Shown here piece after piece: positions 34,043 through 43,201 of a stretch of DNA of 64,000 bases. Origin of the DNA: PALSA-693 sp963729695 (GTDB taxonomy: Bacteria > Actinomycetota > Acidimicrobiia > Acidimicrobiales > Palsa-688). The notes below the pieces were generated by a model. The model made no database searches, was not told the DNA's origin, and worked only from the letters and a program-made list of their open reading frames with translations. Positions within the stretch are counted from its first letter, which is position 1, and each line of letters starts with the position of its first letter. The stretch is from the NCBI GenBank assembly GCA_963729695.1, contig CAVSOT010000007.1:186001-250000 (forward strand), given 5' to 3'. The position numbers were made by a program, and so were the translations under genes.

Positions 34043-35731
34043 TCAGCCGGCGCCGGCCATGTCGTTGACCGCCACGAACCCGAAGGTGCAGGTCGGCCCG
34101 ATGCTGGCGCCGGCGCCGGTGTACCCGCGGCCCATGACGCCCGCGGTCACGTTTCCAGTCCCGTACAGGCCAGGGATGGGCCGGCCGTCGGTGTCCAGCA
34201 CTCGGGCCCGCTCGTCCGTCAGCACGCCACCGCAGGTGCCGATGTCGCTCGGGTAGATGGCGGCCGCGTAGAACGGCGCCCGGTCCAGTGGGGCCAGGCA
34301 ACGATTCGGACGACTGCCCGGGTCGCCCATGAACCGGTCGTAGGGACTTTCGCCCCGGTGGAAGTCGGCGTCGAGGCCCGCCCGGGCAAAACCGTTGAAC
34401 CGCTCCATGGTGGCCACCAGCGCGCCCGGGTCGATCCCGATCTGCCCGGCGAGTCCCGTCATCGTGGGGTCCCGCCGGACGAAGCCGTCGGCGATCCACC
34501 GTTCCGGGAGGCGTCCAGGGATCACCCCGAAGAGCGAGCGTCGCCGGAAGGCGTCATCGAAGATGAGCCAGCTCGGAATGGCAGGCACGTCGCCATGCCG
34601 GGCCAGGATGGCTTTCCCGAATTCCATGTAGTTGGTGGACTCGTCGGCATAGCGCTGTCCAGACGAGTCCACGATGATCGTCCCCGGCCGCCACCGGGCC
34701 CGGGAGAACGCAGCCACCCGCCGGATCGGGTACGTCGGCGGCGGGGGACTCCCGTCGGGCATTCGCTGCATGGGCAGCCAGATGGCCGCGTCGAGCAGGT
34801 CGGTCGCGGCTCCGATGGCTTTGGCCATTTCCAGCACTTCGCCCGTGTCGCCGGGGTTGGCGCCGGACCATCGCGCCGTGCGGGCTGCCTGGGGGCTGTA
34901 GCGGTGTCGCAGCTCCTCGTTGCGACTGAAGCCTCCGGCGGCCAATAGCACGCCCTTCCGGGCTCGGATCCGCCGCTCCCGCTCTCCCCTCCGGGCCACT
35001 ACTCCGATGACGGCTCCGTCCTCTACCAGCAGCTCGGTGACCGGCGTTTCGGTCCATATCTGGGCCCCGTTCTCGAGGGCGCGCCGCAGCATGGCCCCGA
35101 CCAGGCCTGCGCCGTTGGCCACGAGGGCCTCGCCCCGCAACTTTCCGAGGACGGTGCGAGACAGGACCCGGGCACCGACGAGCGCGCTGCGGAGGTTGCG
35201 GTTGTAGTACGACATGCTCGTCAGCTCCGGGCTCGAACCGACGAAGCCGAGGGCAGCCGTCTGGCCGGCTCGTAGCTTGCCCTTCCAGGGGCCGAGCCGG
35301 TTGCTGTCGAAGGGGAGGGCTTCGTGGGTTCGGCTGCGGAGGTTTGCCCCCGGATAGTCCGAGTAGTAGTCGACATATCCCTCTGAGTGCTCGAAGACGA
35401 GCCCCTCCTCCTGCAGGAAGGTCATCATCCGCGGCGCAGTCTCGATGAAGGTGCGGCGCCGTTCCGGGGACGAGGCCGGACCGGCGTCGCCAACGACCGC
35501 ATCCAGGTACGCCAGGGCCGCCGCGTCCGAGTCCGGTACGCCGTCGGCTCGCATCACCGGGCTGTTCGGGACCCACATGCCGCCCCCGGACATGGCGGTC
35601 GAGCCTCCGATGAGGTCCGACTTTTCCAGGACGAGCACGTCCAACCCCCGGGCCCGGGCCCCGAGCGCCCCGCAGAGGGCCCCCCCGCCGCTGCCCACGA
35701 TCACCGCGTCCGTCGTCACGTCCCAATCCAT
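34043..35731 (-). CDS. FAD-dependent dehydrogenase (3-ketosteroid delta1-dehydrogenase-like)
   Basis: The 562-residue flavoprotein opens with DAVIVGSGGGALCGALGAR and VLVLEKSDLIGGSTAMSGG, the FAD-binding signature of the KstD/fumarate-reductase-flavoprotein group. It has GVLLAAGGFSRNEELR in the middle and GLYGTGNVTAGVMGRGYTGAGASIG at the C-terminus. AGGAGG lies 7 bases before ATG 35731. The intact length and motif order match 3-ketosteroid dehydrogenases and related succinate-type flavoproteins. It is a close paralogue of the frameshifted gene at 45462. It probably introduces a double bond next to a carbonyl group. Confidence 0.87.
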   Translation of the reverse strand: MDWDVTTDAVIVGSGGGALCGALGARARGLDVLVLEKSDLIGGSTAMSGGGMWVPNSPVMRADGVPDSDAAALAYLDAVVGDAGPASSPERRRTFIETAPRMMTFLQEEGLVFEHSEGYVDYYSDYPGANLRSRTHEALPFDSNRLGPWKGKLRAGQTAALGFVGSSPELTSMSYYNRNLRSALVGARVLSRTVLGKLRGEALVANGAGLVGAMLRRALENGAQIWTETPVTELLVEDGAVIGVVARRGERERRIRARKGVLLAAGGFSRNEELRHRYSPQAARTARWSGANPGDTGEVLEMAKAIGAATDLLDAAIWLPMQRMPDGSPPPPTYPIRRVAAFSRARWRPGTIIVDSSGQRYADESTNYMEFGKAILARHGDVPAIPSWLIFDDAFRRRSLFGVIPGRLPERWIADGFVRRDPTMTGLAGQIGIDPGALVATMERFNGFARAGLDADFHRGESPYDRFMGDPGSRPNRCLAPLDRAPFYAAAIYPSDIGTCGGVLTDERARVLDTDGRPIPGLYGTGNVTAGVMGRGYTGAGASIGPTCTFGFVAVNDMAGAG

Positions 35732-35777
35732 CACGACGCCTCCTGGCCAGGATCAACCCAGGCTAGGGCACCCCGTC

Positions 35778-35854
35778 GCTCGACCGCTGCTCGACCGCTG
35801 CTCGACCCCTGCTCGATGCCTGCTCGACCGCGGCTCGACACCCGCTCGACACCG
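35778..35854. repeat. 11-bp tandem repeat, seven units
   Basis: GCTCGACCGCT and close variants repeat with an 11-bp period from 35778 to 35854 in the leader region of the FAD dehydrogenase gene. The GCTCGA core is invariant in all seven units, while the following five bases drift. An 11-bp period is close to one helical turn, so the cores would face one side of the DNA. No coding frame is supported across it. Confidence 0.85.
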
Positions 35855-35893
35855 GCACGGATACTTCGACCGCGCGAGCGTTTCGACGTTGTC

Positions 35894-36316
35894 CTAGTTC
35901 GGTTCGAGCGTGTCGAGGATCTGCTTGGTGTCCTGAAAGAACATCTCGATCTTGCAGATCGACGCGTCCCGGAAACGGAGCAACTCCACGGCGGGGACTC
36001 GAGCCGTCTTTCCCGTCTGGCGTGATGTCCATTCGATCGTCGAGTAGAGGATGATCAAGTCGTCTTCAGGCAGGTCGTAGATCTTCTCGATCCACACCTT
36101 TTGCTCCCAGATCGAGCGCATCAGGTTACTCATCTCGAGCCAGCTCTCCCGGCCCTTGTGGACCCCCCCAGTCGGTAGCGAGGCGGGTTCGACGATCTCG
36201 AAGTCCGGCGAGTAGGCGTCCCACATGGCCTGCTGCGCCTTGTCGCTGGTGAGGTCGTTGGCCATATCGGCCGCGTCCTTCAGCTTCAGAAAGGTCTCCA
36301 TGTTGGCTGACGGCAT
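35894..36316 (-). CDS. NTF2-like protein, QDT-motif subfamily
   Basis: This is a 140-residue protein with FEIVEPASLPTGGVHKG, IEWTSRQTGKTARVPAVELLRF and MFFQDTKQILDTL. These three blocks are shared with the proteins at 25467 and 42645. It starts at ATG 36316 and lies upstream of the FAD dehydrogenase on the same strand, separated by the 11-bp minisatellite. As in its relatives, the conserved acidic and tryptophan residues hint at a ligand-binding pocket. Function unknown. Confidence 0.75.
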   Translation of the reverse strand: MPSANMETFLKLKDAADMANDLTSDKAQQAMWDAYSPDFEIVEPASLPTGGVHKGRESWLEMSNLMRSIWEQKVWIEKIYDLPEDDLIILYSTIEWTSRQTGKTARVPAVELLRFRDASICKIEMFFQDTKQILDTLEPN

Positions 36317-36429
36317 GGCCCTCCGATCGGTTCGCGTGTGCGGGCACGCTACCCCTCCCGTCCGAGGCGTGCGGAGTTCGCCGGTTCCGGGGTGGAGCCG
36401 GATGACGACCCGCACCGGATGGGACATCG

Positions 36430-36562
36430 GCTAGGCGGTTCTGTTTTCGCCAGCGATGAGTCCAGTCGGGTCAGCGGTCAGGTCCTGGCCGTCGACGGCG
36501 GGCAGAGCGCCACCGCCGCCGCGGTGGTTGTTGCCGGGCTGGGGATGGAACAGGGATCCTGA
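36430..36562 (+). pseudogene. C-terminal remnant of a short-chain dehydrogenase
   Basis: The frame GSVFASDESSRVSGQVLAVDGG followed by QSATAAAVVV is the typical C-terminal end of an SDR (last helix and the GxxxxVDGG strand). No SDR body precedes it: the upstream bases belong to the 5' region of the minus-strand NTF2-like gene. It therefore looks like the leftover of a deleted or rearranged SDR gene. Confidence 0.65.
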
Positions 36563-36647
36563 CCGGCGCGGCGGGCCGCCCGCCAGGAGGCTGCACTACG
36601 ATGGCGGCCAGAAGTTCACCGCTGGCCCAATGGGCCGAACTGGGGGA

Positions 36648-37832
36648 ATGAACGTGGTCGCAGCCGCAGATCTGGACATCCGGGTTATCGATGCCGATAC
36701 CCACCTGACCGAGCCGATCGACCTCTGGACGGCCCGGATTCCCGAGCGCTTTCGGGATCAGGCGCCGCGAGTTGCGCGGGATGAGGGTACGGGCTCCTGG
36801 CGGTGGCAGATCGGCGGTCGTTGGGGCAGCATGATTGGCAACTACAGCGTGGCCGGGTGGAAGGAGTTCCCCCCATCGTGTCCCCCGACGTTGGAGGAGG
36901 CCGATCCTGCGGCCTACGACGTGAAGGCCCGTTTGGCCCTGATGGACGCAAACGGCATTTATGCGCAGGTGCTCTATCCCAACGTCATCGCATTCGAGGG
37001 GTTCGCCTTCATGGCCCTGCCGGACGACGAGCTGAAGCTGGCGTGCGTGCGTACCTACAACGACTACCAGGCCGAGTTCGCTTCAGCGGCTCCTGAGCGG
37101 TTCGTCCTCCTCGCCGTGCTGCCGTTCTGGGATCTCGAGGAGTCGATCAAGGAGTTGCGCCGGTGCCACGCCATGGGTCATCGCGGCGTGCTGTGGGCAG
37201 CCACCTTGGATCGCCATGGCCTTCCCGATTTCACCAACCCCCACTGGGACCCGCTGTATGCCGTGGCCCAGGATCTCGGCATGTCGATGAACTTTCACGT
37301 CGGGGTTGGAGAGAGCCGGGAGGACATTGAAGCAGCGATGAAGGCCTATCGGCAGGATTACGACCCGGCCGATACGGCTTTGCGTTCCACCCTGTTCTTC
37401 ATCGGAAATGCACGGACCATCGGCAGCCTCCTCATCAGCGGTCTGTGCGATCGTTTTCCGAATCTCAACTTCGTATCGGTTGAGAGTGGGTTCGGGTACC
37501 TCCCGTTCCTTGTGGATGCTCTCGACTGGCAATGGCTGAATGTCGGTGGCCGCCACACCTACCCGGATCGGTTGCTCCCGAGCGAGTATTTCCGGCGCCA
37601 GGTCTACGGCATGTTCTGGTTCGAGACGGAGTCCTTGGAGCTGCTGCCCAAGTACGCGGACAACATCATGTTCGAGACGGACTTCCCCCATCCGACCTGC
37701 TTGCACCCGGGTCCGGCCAGCTTCGCCCCGTCCCCAACCGAGGTCATCCAGCGAACCCTCGGGATCGTCGGCGAGAGCGTGCTGCGGAAGGTCCTTCACG
37801 ACAACGCGGCTCGCGTGTATCACATCGATTGA
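36648..37832 (+). CDS. Amidohydrolase_2 family metal-dependent hydrolase
   Basis: The 394-residue protein shows VIDADTHLTEPIDLW (N-terminal DxH metal ligands near residues 17-19), NGIYAQVLYPNVIAF, MNFHVGVGES and MFETDFPHPTCLHPG with the late aspartate. It matches ACMSD-like TIM-barrel hydrolases/decarboxylases that are numerous in mycobacteria and relatives. ATG 36648 follows a weak GGGGG. It is likely part of the catabolism of a carboxylated compound; the substrate is not deducible. Confidence 0.87.
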   Translation: MNVVAAADLDIRVIDADTHLTEPIDLWTARIPERFRDQAPRVARDEGTGSWRWQIGGRWGSMIGNYSVAGWKEFPPSCPPTLEEADPAAYDVKARLALMDANGIYAQVLYPNVIAFEGFAFMALPDDELKLACVRTYNDYQAEFASAAPERFVLLAVLPFWDLEESIKELRRCHAMGHRGVLWAATLDRHGLPDFTNPHWDPLYAVAQDLGMSMNFHVGVGESREDIEAAMKAYRQDYDPADTALRSTLFFIGNARTIGSLLISGLCDRFPNLNFVSVESGFGYLPFLVDALDWQWLNVGGRHTYPDRLLPSEYFRRQVYGMFWFETESLELLPKYADNIMFETDFPHPTCLHPGPASFAPSPTEVIQRTLGIVGESVLRKVLHDNAARVYHID

Positions 37833-38042
37833 TGTCTTGACACCCTCGGGTAACGGCCCCTCCCGGCGGTTTCGCTGCGTGCGACCGGTTCCGTTACCAT
37901 CGGGTGCGAGCGAACACGGTCCCGTCCTCAGAGCGCAGGAAAATGGGGTCGGAATGGTGACGCCTTGTCGCCTCGGGCGGGGAGGTCCCGTTCACCACGT
38001 GGCCGCGAAGATCTAGTCAGAGTGAAGGGAAAGGAGATCGAA

Positions 38043-38879
38043 GTGGGCGAACGACCCGGGCGCGTCGAAGGAAAGGTCGCGATCGTGACGGGAGCGGGCT
38101 CCACGCCCGGTCCGGGCATCGGTACCGGGAAGGCCAGCGCCGTGGTCCTCGCTCGGGAGGGAGCGAGCGTCCTGCTGGTCGACCTCTACCCCGAGCGCGC
38201 CGAGGAGACCCGGCAGATGATTGCGGAGGAAGGCGGCAAAGCTGAGGTGTTTGCTGCTGACGTCACCAAGGCTTCGGGGTGTGAGGCTATGGTCAAGGCC
38301 GCAGTCGACGCCTTTGGCACCGTCAATATCCTCGTCAACAACGTCGGCTTGGCGTCGCTGGGGACAGTGGTCGACATCACCGAAGAAGCGTGGGACCGGG
38401 CGATGGACGTCAACCTCCGAAGCGCGTTCCTTTCGTCCAAGTATGCGATTCCCGTTATCGCCGAAGCTGGGGGTGGTGCGGTCGTCAACATCGCCTCCAT
38501 CTCTGCCCTCCGGGGAGATGGCACGGTGGCCTATTCGGTGGCCAAGGGGGGTCTCATCGCCATGACCGTCGATATGGCTTACTCACACGGCCGCCAGGGC
38601 ATCCGGGTCAACGCCATTGCCCCCGGGCACATCACCACCCCCATGGTGATGTCCGTGTCGGCTCCCGGCGCCCGGGCCGAGTTCATGAACACCATGCGCT
38701 CGGAGGCCGGCCTGCTGGGAACTCCCGGTGACGGATGGGATGTGGGTTGGGCGGTTGGCTTCCTGGCCAGTGAAGAGGCCAGATGGATCACCGGCGTGGT
38801 ACTTCCCGTCGAGTCCGGCGTCCTCAGCGTGACCCCGTTGATGATGGCGCCCTATCTGCGAGCGATACCGGAACCGTAA
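38043..38879 (+). CDS. Short-chain dehydrogenase/reductase
   Basis: The SDR has about 278 residues. It carries VTGAGSTPGPGIGTGKA, an extended glycine-rich loop unlike classical TGxxxGIG, then VVLAREGASVLLVDLYPERAEET, NNVGLAS, NIASISAL and YSVAKGG (YxxxK). GTG 38043 has AAGGAG about 7 bases upstream. The protein at 47280 is a near paralogue in the same subgroup. The extended loop occurs in a recognised actinobacterial SDR subfamily, but its substrate is unknown. Confidence 0.87.
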   Translation: MGERPGRVEGKVAIVTGAGSTPGPGIGTGKASAVVLAREGASVLLVDLYPERAEETRQMIAEEGGKAEVFAADVTKASGCEAMVKAAVDAFGTVNILVNNVGLASLGTVVDITEEAWDRAMDVNLRSAFLSSKYAIPVIAEAGGGAVVNIASISALRGDGTVAYSVAKGGLIAMTVDMAYSHGRQGIRVNAIAPGHITTPMVMSVSAPGARAEFMNTMRSEAGLLGTPGDGWDVGWAVGFLASEEARWITGVVLPVESGVLSVTPLMMAPYLRAIPEP

Positions 38880-38983
38880 GGCGCCGTAGGCCCAGCTGGC
38901 GGTCTCAGGTCGCTCCCGGTTGACAGGCGGTGACCCAGCGCGACGGGGCCACTCCTCTCCTCTTGCGACCTGAGATCGGTGCC

Positions 38984-40183
38984 TTACGCCGGGCCCGATC
39001 TCAGGAGCAGGCACCCGACGTAAGGAAGGGCGCCGACCGAAACGGCCGCCACCTGAGCTCCGGGCACCTGCCGGGCCTCCGCCTCTCCTCGCAACTGTAA
39101 GCACATCTCGTGCACGAACCCCAACCCGTGCAGCCTTCCGCCGGAGAGCTGCCCGCCGTGGGTATTGATCGGCAGATCGCCGCCGAGGGTGATCCGGGTG
39201 CCCCCTTCGACGTACGAGCCGCTTTCACCACGCCCACAGAAGCCGAGGGCTTCCAACCAGAGCATCGTAAGGATGCTGAAGCCGTCGTAGATCCCGGCGA
39301 CGTCCACATCCGAGGGTGACAGATCGGTCCGCCCCCACATCTGCTCCGCGGCCCGGATTCCGGGCCGGAGATCGGTGTGTTGGGCGTACTGCGAACGTAG
39401 CGGCGGGGCCATACCGAGCGCCTCGACCCTGACCGCGGGCTTGCGGGCGTCGGGGGCGTAGTCGACACTGGAAAAGACCACCGCCGTCGACCCATCGCAG
39501 TAGACGTCGCAGTCATAGAGGCACAATGGGTCGTCGATCATGCGAGCCTCCATGTAGTCGGAAAGCGTCAAAGGGGACCGCATAACGGCCTTGGGATTGA
39601 GCTGTGCATGCCGGCGAGCCGTCAACGCTATTTGCGCTAATTGTTCCCGAGTTGTCCCGTATTCGTGGAAATGTCGCCGGGCTAACAGCCCATACCCTAT
39701 CGGCGCCGGGCCTTCGCCAAATGGAGTTATCTCGAGGCGTGGACCGCCAGTCGGGGGTGTTCGAGTGCTCTTGAGGAGCGCCCGCGCCGAGCCTTCTGTA
39801 ACGGTTCGGTAGACCACCACGTGTTTCGCCAAACCGGCGCTGACTGCCAGGCAGGCGTTGAGCACCGGGCCGAGCTGCGCCGGCCCTTCGAAGTTGCCCA
39901 TCAGAAAAGTGGGCTCCAACCCGATGGTGTCGTACACATCGATCAAGGGCGGTCCCGCGAATCCGGGGTTGATCGTCGTGCCGCCCCCGGGATAGGTGGC
40001 CAGACCGTCGATGTCGCTGGGTGTCAACCCCGCATCATCGACCGCGGCCAAGATCGCATCAGTGGTAAGGGCAAGATCGGACCGATCCAGGCGCCGGCCC
40101 ACTTGTGATTGCCCCAATCCTGTGATGACGACACCGTCTTCGAACTTTTGCACCAGTCCAGCGTACTCCGCGCCGATTCGCAC
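38984..40183 (-). CDS. Thiolase-superfamily protein (lipid-transfer/SCP2-thiolase-like)
   Basis: The 399-residue protein aligns with nondecarboxylating thiolase-fold proteins: VVITGLGQSQVGRR, AILAAVDDAGLTPSDIDGLATYPG, LAKHVVVYRTVTEG, VAGIYDGFSILTMLWLEALGF and NTHGGQLSGGRLHGLG. The usual active-site CxS and C-terminal CxG are not evident, so it may be a lipid-transfer-type or aldolase-partner protein, as in steroid side-chain degradation. No DUF35 acyl-CoA-binding partner is adjacent. It is divergent from the SDR at 40253. ATG 40183 is used; internal GTG codons could also serve. Confidence 0.82.
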   Translation of the reverse strand: MRIGAEYAGLVQKFEDGVVITGLGQSQVGRRLDRSDLALTTDAILAAVDDAGLTPSDIDGLATYPGGGTTINPGFAGPPLIDVYDTIGLEPTFLMGNFEGPAQLGPVLNACLAVSAGLAKHVVVYRTVTEGSARALLKSTRTPPTGGPRLEITPFGEGPAPIGYGLLARRHFHEYGTTREQLAQIALTARRHAQLNPKAVMRSPLTLSDYMEARMIDDPLCLYDCDVYCDGSTAVVFSSVDYAPDARKPAVRVEALGMAPPLRSQYAQHTDLRPGIRAAEQMWGRTDLSPSDVDVAGIYDGFSILTMLWLEALGFCGRGESGSYVEGGTRITLGGDLPINTHGGQLSGGRLHGLGFVHEMCLQLRGEAEARQVPGAQVAAVSVGALPYVGCLLLRSGPA

Positions 40184-40252
40184 GAATACGATGACGTAAG
40201 TACGGCCGGTCAGATGGTTAAGTCACATGGCTCGCTGCAGTTTGGAGGGGAA

Positions 40253-41152
40253 ATGGATCAGCTCAGGTTGGACGGTCTGGTGGCCATCGTCACCGGCGCC
40301 GGCAACGGACTCGGGCGGAGCCACGCCTTGACGCTGGCGGAACGCGGCGCCGCCGTCGTCGTCAACGACATTGGTGGTGGTGTCGACGGACGCGGTCAAT
40401 CAGATGCCGCTGACGCCGTGGTCGAGGCGATCAGGGCCAAGGGCGGGCGGGCCGCATCCAACCGCGACTCAGTGGCCCACCGGCCGGGGGGACAGGCGCT
40501 GGTCGAGCAGGCCATGCAGGAGTACGGCCGTCTCGACATCGTGGTGGCCAATGCCGGTATCGAACGTGACAACCTCTACGAGGACTACGACGAACAGGAC
40601 ATGCACGACATGCTCGACGTGCACGTGAAGGGCTCGTTCTGGGTCACGCAGGCTGCCTACCGGGTCATGAAGCCTCGTCGGTTCGGCCGAGTGGTCTTCA
40701 CCACTTCGGGATCTGGTCTTTTCGGTCGTGCCAATTCCCCGGGCTATACCACGGCGAAGGCGGCCATTCTCGGCCTGATGAGCTCTCTTGCCATCGAGGG
40801 CGCCCCCCACAACGTGCTGGCCAACGCGGTGGCGCCCATCGCGTACACCCGGATGACGTCCCCGCACTTCGGTCCGGACTTCGCCGAGCGCATGCGTGCG
40901 GGGCTGGTGTCGGAGTTGGTCGTGTACCTGGCTTCGGAGCGGTGTTCGATCAGCCACGAGGTGATCGAAGCCGGACTCGGCACCTATGCGCGTATCTTCG
41001 TCGCTCGCGGTTCAGGCTGGCGCCATGACGCCGCCAGCGCGGAAGACATCGCCGAGCACCTCGATGAGATTCGCCAGACTGCCCGCTTCACGCTCCCGCT
41101 CAGTTCACAGGAGGATATTGCCGACATCCTCGGAGGGTCGTCGACCTCCTGA
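40253..41152 (+). CDS. SDR of the 3-hydroxyacyl-CoA dehydrogenase (MFE-2-like) type
   Basis: The 299-residue protein has VTGAGNGLGRSHALTLAERGAAVVVNDIGGGVDGRG and ADAVVEAIRAKGGRAASNRDSVA, which are diagnostic of the dehydrogenase domain of peroxisomal multifunctional enzyme 2/HSD17B4-type SDRs. The catalytic Tyr lies in GYTTAKAAI. GGAGG precedes ATG 40253. The C-terminal extension past residue 240 is longer than in classical SDRs. It probably oxidises a 3-hydroxyacyl-CoA or hydroxysteroid intermediate, working with the thiolase-like gene next to it. Confidence 0.85.
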   Translation: MDQLRLDGLVAIVTGAGNGLGRSHALTLAERGAAVVVNDIGGGVDGRGQSDAADAVVEAIRAKGGRAASNRDSVAHRPGGQALVEQAMQEYGRLDIVVANAGIERDNLYEDYDEQDMHDMLDVHVKGSFWVTQAAYRVMKPRRFGRVVFTTSGSGLFGRANSPGYTTAKAAILGLMSSLAIEGAPHNVLANAVAPIAYTRMTSPHFGPDFAERMRAGLVSELVVYLASERCSISHEVIEAGLGTYARIFVARGSGWRHDAASAEDIAEHLDEIRQTARFTLPLSSQEDIADILGGSSTS

Positions 41153-41171
41153 GCCCGGGTCAGGCCAGCCT

Positions 41172-42383
41172 CTACAGCGGCGGGCTGATGGTGGCTGGGT
41201 CGGCGGGGGTGAAGTTGTAGACCCGGCAGGCGTTGCCGATGGCGATCTTGTGCTGGACTTCGTCGGGCAGGTGGCTGAGCCACTTGCTGGCCAGGGTGGA
41301 GGTGTCGGGCCAGGTGGAGTCGGAGTGGGGGTAGTCGCACTCCAGCATCACGTTGTCCTCGCCGATGATGTCGAGCAGGCGCAGGCCGGCGTGGTCCTCG
41401 ATGAAGGTGCCGAAGACGTGATCCCGGAAACGGCGGCGGATGTCGGTGTCCAAGGAGAAGCGGGCCTCGCTCGTGGCCTCACCCCGCACGTGGCTCGGGT
41501 TCATTTCGATATCAAAGCGGGAGGCCCAGTAGCGCTGCTTGTCGACGACTTGCTCGGCCCGTTCGAGGAAGTACGGGATCCATCCGATGGAGGCTTCTGA
41601 GAGGGCGATCTTGAGGGCGGGGAACTTGTCGAAGTTGTCGCTGAACAGCCAGTCCAGCAGGGTACCGGCCTGGTTGGCGGCAGCCGAGTAGGCCATGAAG
41701 GCCAGGGTGGGCATGTCCTCGGAGGTACGGATCAGATTGGACGAGGAGCCGACGTGCATGGAGATGACCAGCCCGGCCGCCTCGGCCGCGGCCAGCACCG
41801 GATCCCAATAGCCGGTGTGGATGGAGGGCAAGCCCAGCTTGGTCGGGTTCTCCGAAAAGGCGATCGACTTGGCCCCCAGCCCGGCCGTCCGTTCGATCTC
41901 GGCGGCCGCCGCGGTCGGATCCCACAAGGGGATGATCATCATGGGAATGAACCGGCCCGGGTAGGCCTGGGCCAGCTCCTCCAGGATGAAATCGTTCCAG
42001 GCCTGCACGCAGAGCAAGGCCAGCTGCTTGTCCTTGGCCTCGTGGAACACCTGCCCGCAGTAGCGGGGAAACGACGGGAACAACAGCGAGGACAGCACGT
42101 AGCCCCGGTCCATGTCGGCCACCCGCTCGGCCGGCTCGTAGCAGCCCGGCCGCATGTCCTGGTAGGTGATGGGTTCAGGCGAGAACTCCTCGCGCTTCTT
42201 GCCCGCCACCGCGTTCAACCCGGTGGTCACGATCTGGCGGTCCTCGTAGAGCCAGAACTCCGAGCTGCCCTGGCGGACGATACGCGGCGCCGTGTCTCGA
42301 AGGCGGGCCGGCACCCGCTCCTGCCACAGCCGAGCCGGCTCGATGAAATGGTCGTCGACCGACACGAACCAGTTAAACGACAT
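41172..42383 (-). CDS. Amidohydrolase_2 family metal-dependent hydrolase
   Basis: This is a 403-residue TIM-barrel protein: VSVDDHFIEPARLWQERVP, YVLSSLLFPSFPRYCGQVF, LVISMHVGSSSN, FLERAEQVV and MLECDYPHSDSTWP with the late aspartate. Codons end strongly in C or A, unlike most neighbours. AGGAGG lies upstream of ATG 42383. A TACTAT-like -10 box and the candidate TetR site 42405-42420 lie just upstream. It is probably a hydrolase or decarboxylase; the substrate is unknown. Confidence 0.87.
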   Translation of the reverse strand: MSFNWFVSVDDHFIEPARLWQERVPARLRDTAPRIVRQGSSEFWLYEDRQIVTTGLNAVAGKKREEFSPEPITYQDMRPGCYEPAERVADMDRGYVLSSLLFPSFPRYCGQVFHEAKDKQLALLCVQAWNDFILEELAQAYPGRFIPMMIIPLWDPTAAAAEIERTAGLGAKSIAFSENPTKLGLPSIHTGYWDPVLAAAEAAGLVISMHVGSSSNLIRTSEDMPTLAFMAYSAAANQAGTLLDWLFSDNFDKFPALKIALSEASIGWIPYFLERAEQVVDKQRYWASRFDIEMNPSHVRGEATSEARFSLDTDIRRRFRDHVFGTFIEDHAGLRLLDIIGEDNVMLECDYPHSDSTWPDTSTLASKWLSHLPDEVQHKIAIGNACRVYNFTPADPATISPPL

Positions 42384-42404
42384 CACGACCTCCTGACCAC
42401 TTAG

Positions 42405-42420
42405 AAAGCAAGCGCTCACA
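42405..42420 (-). promoter_or_regulatory. Candidate TetR-type operator TGAGCGCTTGCT
   Basis: On the minus strand the sequence reads TGTGAGCGCTTGCTTTCT, just downstream of a TACTAT -10-like box and about 20-35 bases upstream of ATG 42383. The core TGAGCGCTTGCT matches the sites at 29865 and 44128 at 10 or 11 of 12 positions. The AGCAAG half resembles published KstR2 operators (AnCAAGnnCTTGnT), but the second half does not match fully. Binding factor inferred, not shown. Confidence 0.55.
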
Positions 42421-42644
42421 TAGTATGCCAGATCGTCGGGCCGATTACCACCCGCCCCTTCCGCCGGGCGTCAACCCGCCTCTCGGTGCAGGCGGACGTA
42501 CCCTGCTGGTCGGCCACCGACCGAGACCGCAACTGGTCCCGCGGGACCGGATGGGGGCCCTACTAGAGCAGACCGGCTCGGCCGGCCCGTCCCGGCCCGA
42601 CCGAGTCAGGACCTGGGGTGATGGCCTCTCGGCTGTTGCCCTCG

Positions 42645-43049
42645 TCAGGGTTGCTGAAGGGTCTCGAGGAGCAGGTGCGTGTCCTGCTGGAACACCCGGA
42701 TCTCGGCCAGGAGCCCGTCCGTGACCTCGAAGATCTCGACCACGTCCACCGTCGCGCTGCGCCCGGTCTCCTTGGCGGTCCAGGTCTGGGCCGTCACTTG
42801 GACCGCCGTCGCTCCGCACCCCAGGATGCGTGGGGGACCGATGGTCCGATCCCAGTACCGACCGAATGCCGCGCCCATCTCCGCCATACCCTCTGCTCCC
42901 TGGTACCACCCGCCGTGGGGAAGCGATTCGGGTTGCTGGATGCGGAAGTCCGGGTGCAGCAGCTTCAGCGCCCCTTCCCGATCCCCGGTCATGAAAGAGG
43001 TGACGAACCGCTCGACCACCTCGATCGCGTCGGGCTCCGGCGCGCTCAT
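42645..43049 (-). CDS. NTF2-like protein, QDT-motif subfamily
   Basis: The 134-residue protein contains FRIQQPESLPHGGWYQG, QTWTAKETGRSATVDVVEIFEV and VFQQDTHLLLETL, the three blocks shared with 25467 and 35894. It begins PEPDAIEVVERFVTSFMTGDREGALKLLHPDF, a SnoaL-type helix pair. It is on the same strand as, and downstream of, the TetR gene. About 260 bases separate it from the start of the amidohydrolase gene, and they contain nothing I recognise besides the operator. Function unknown. Confidence 0.75.
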   Translation of the reverse strand: MSAPEPDAIEVVERFVTSFMTGDREGALKLLHPDFRIQQPESLPHGGWYQGAEGMAEMGAAFGRYWDRTIGPPRILGCGATAVQVTAQTWTAKETGRSATVDVVEIFEVTDGLLAEIRVFQQDTHLLLETLQQP

Positions 43050-43201
43050 CTCGGGTGGCGGGACGCTTGGTGCCCAGGCACGCGGATCAGGGGAACACGG
43101 TCAGACGAGACGATGTAGCACTGTCCCATCCGGCCGGGTGGCCTGTCAAAACCGGGGCGGTGACCACACAACCATCTCGGGTGGCCCTCGCCGGCGAGTT
43201 C

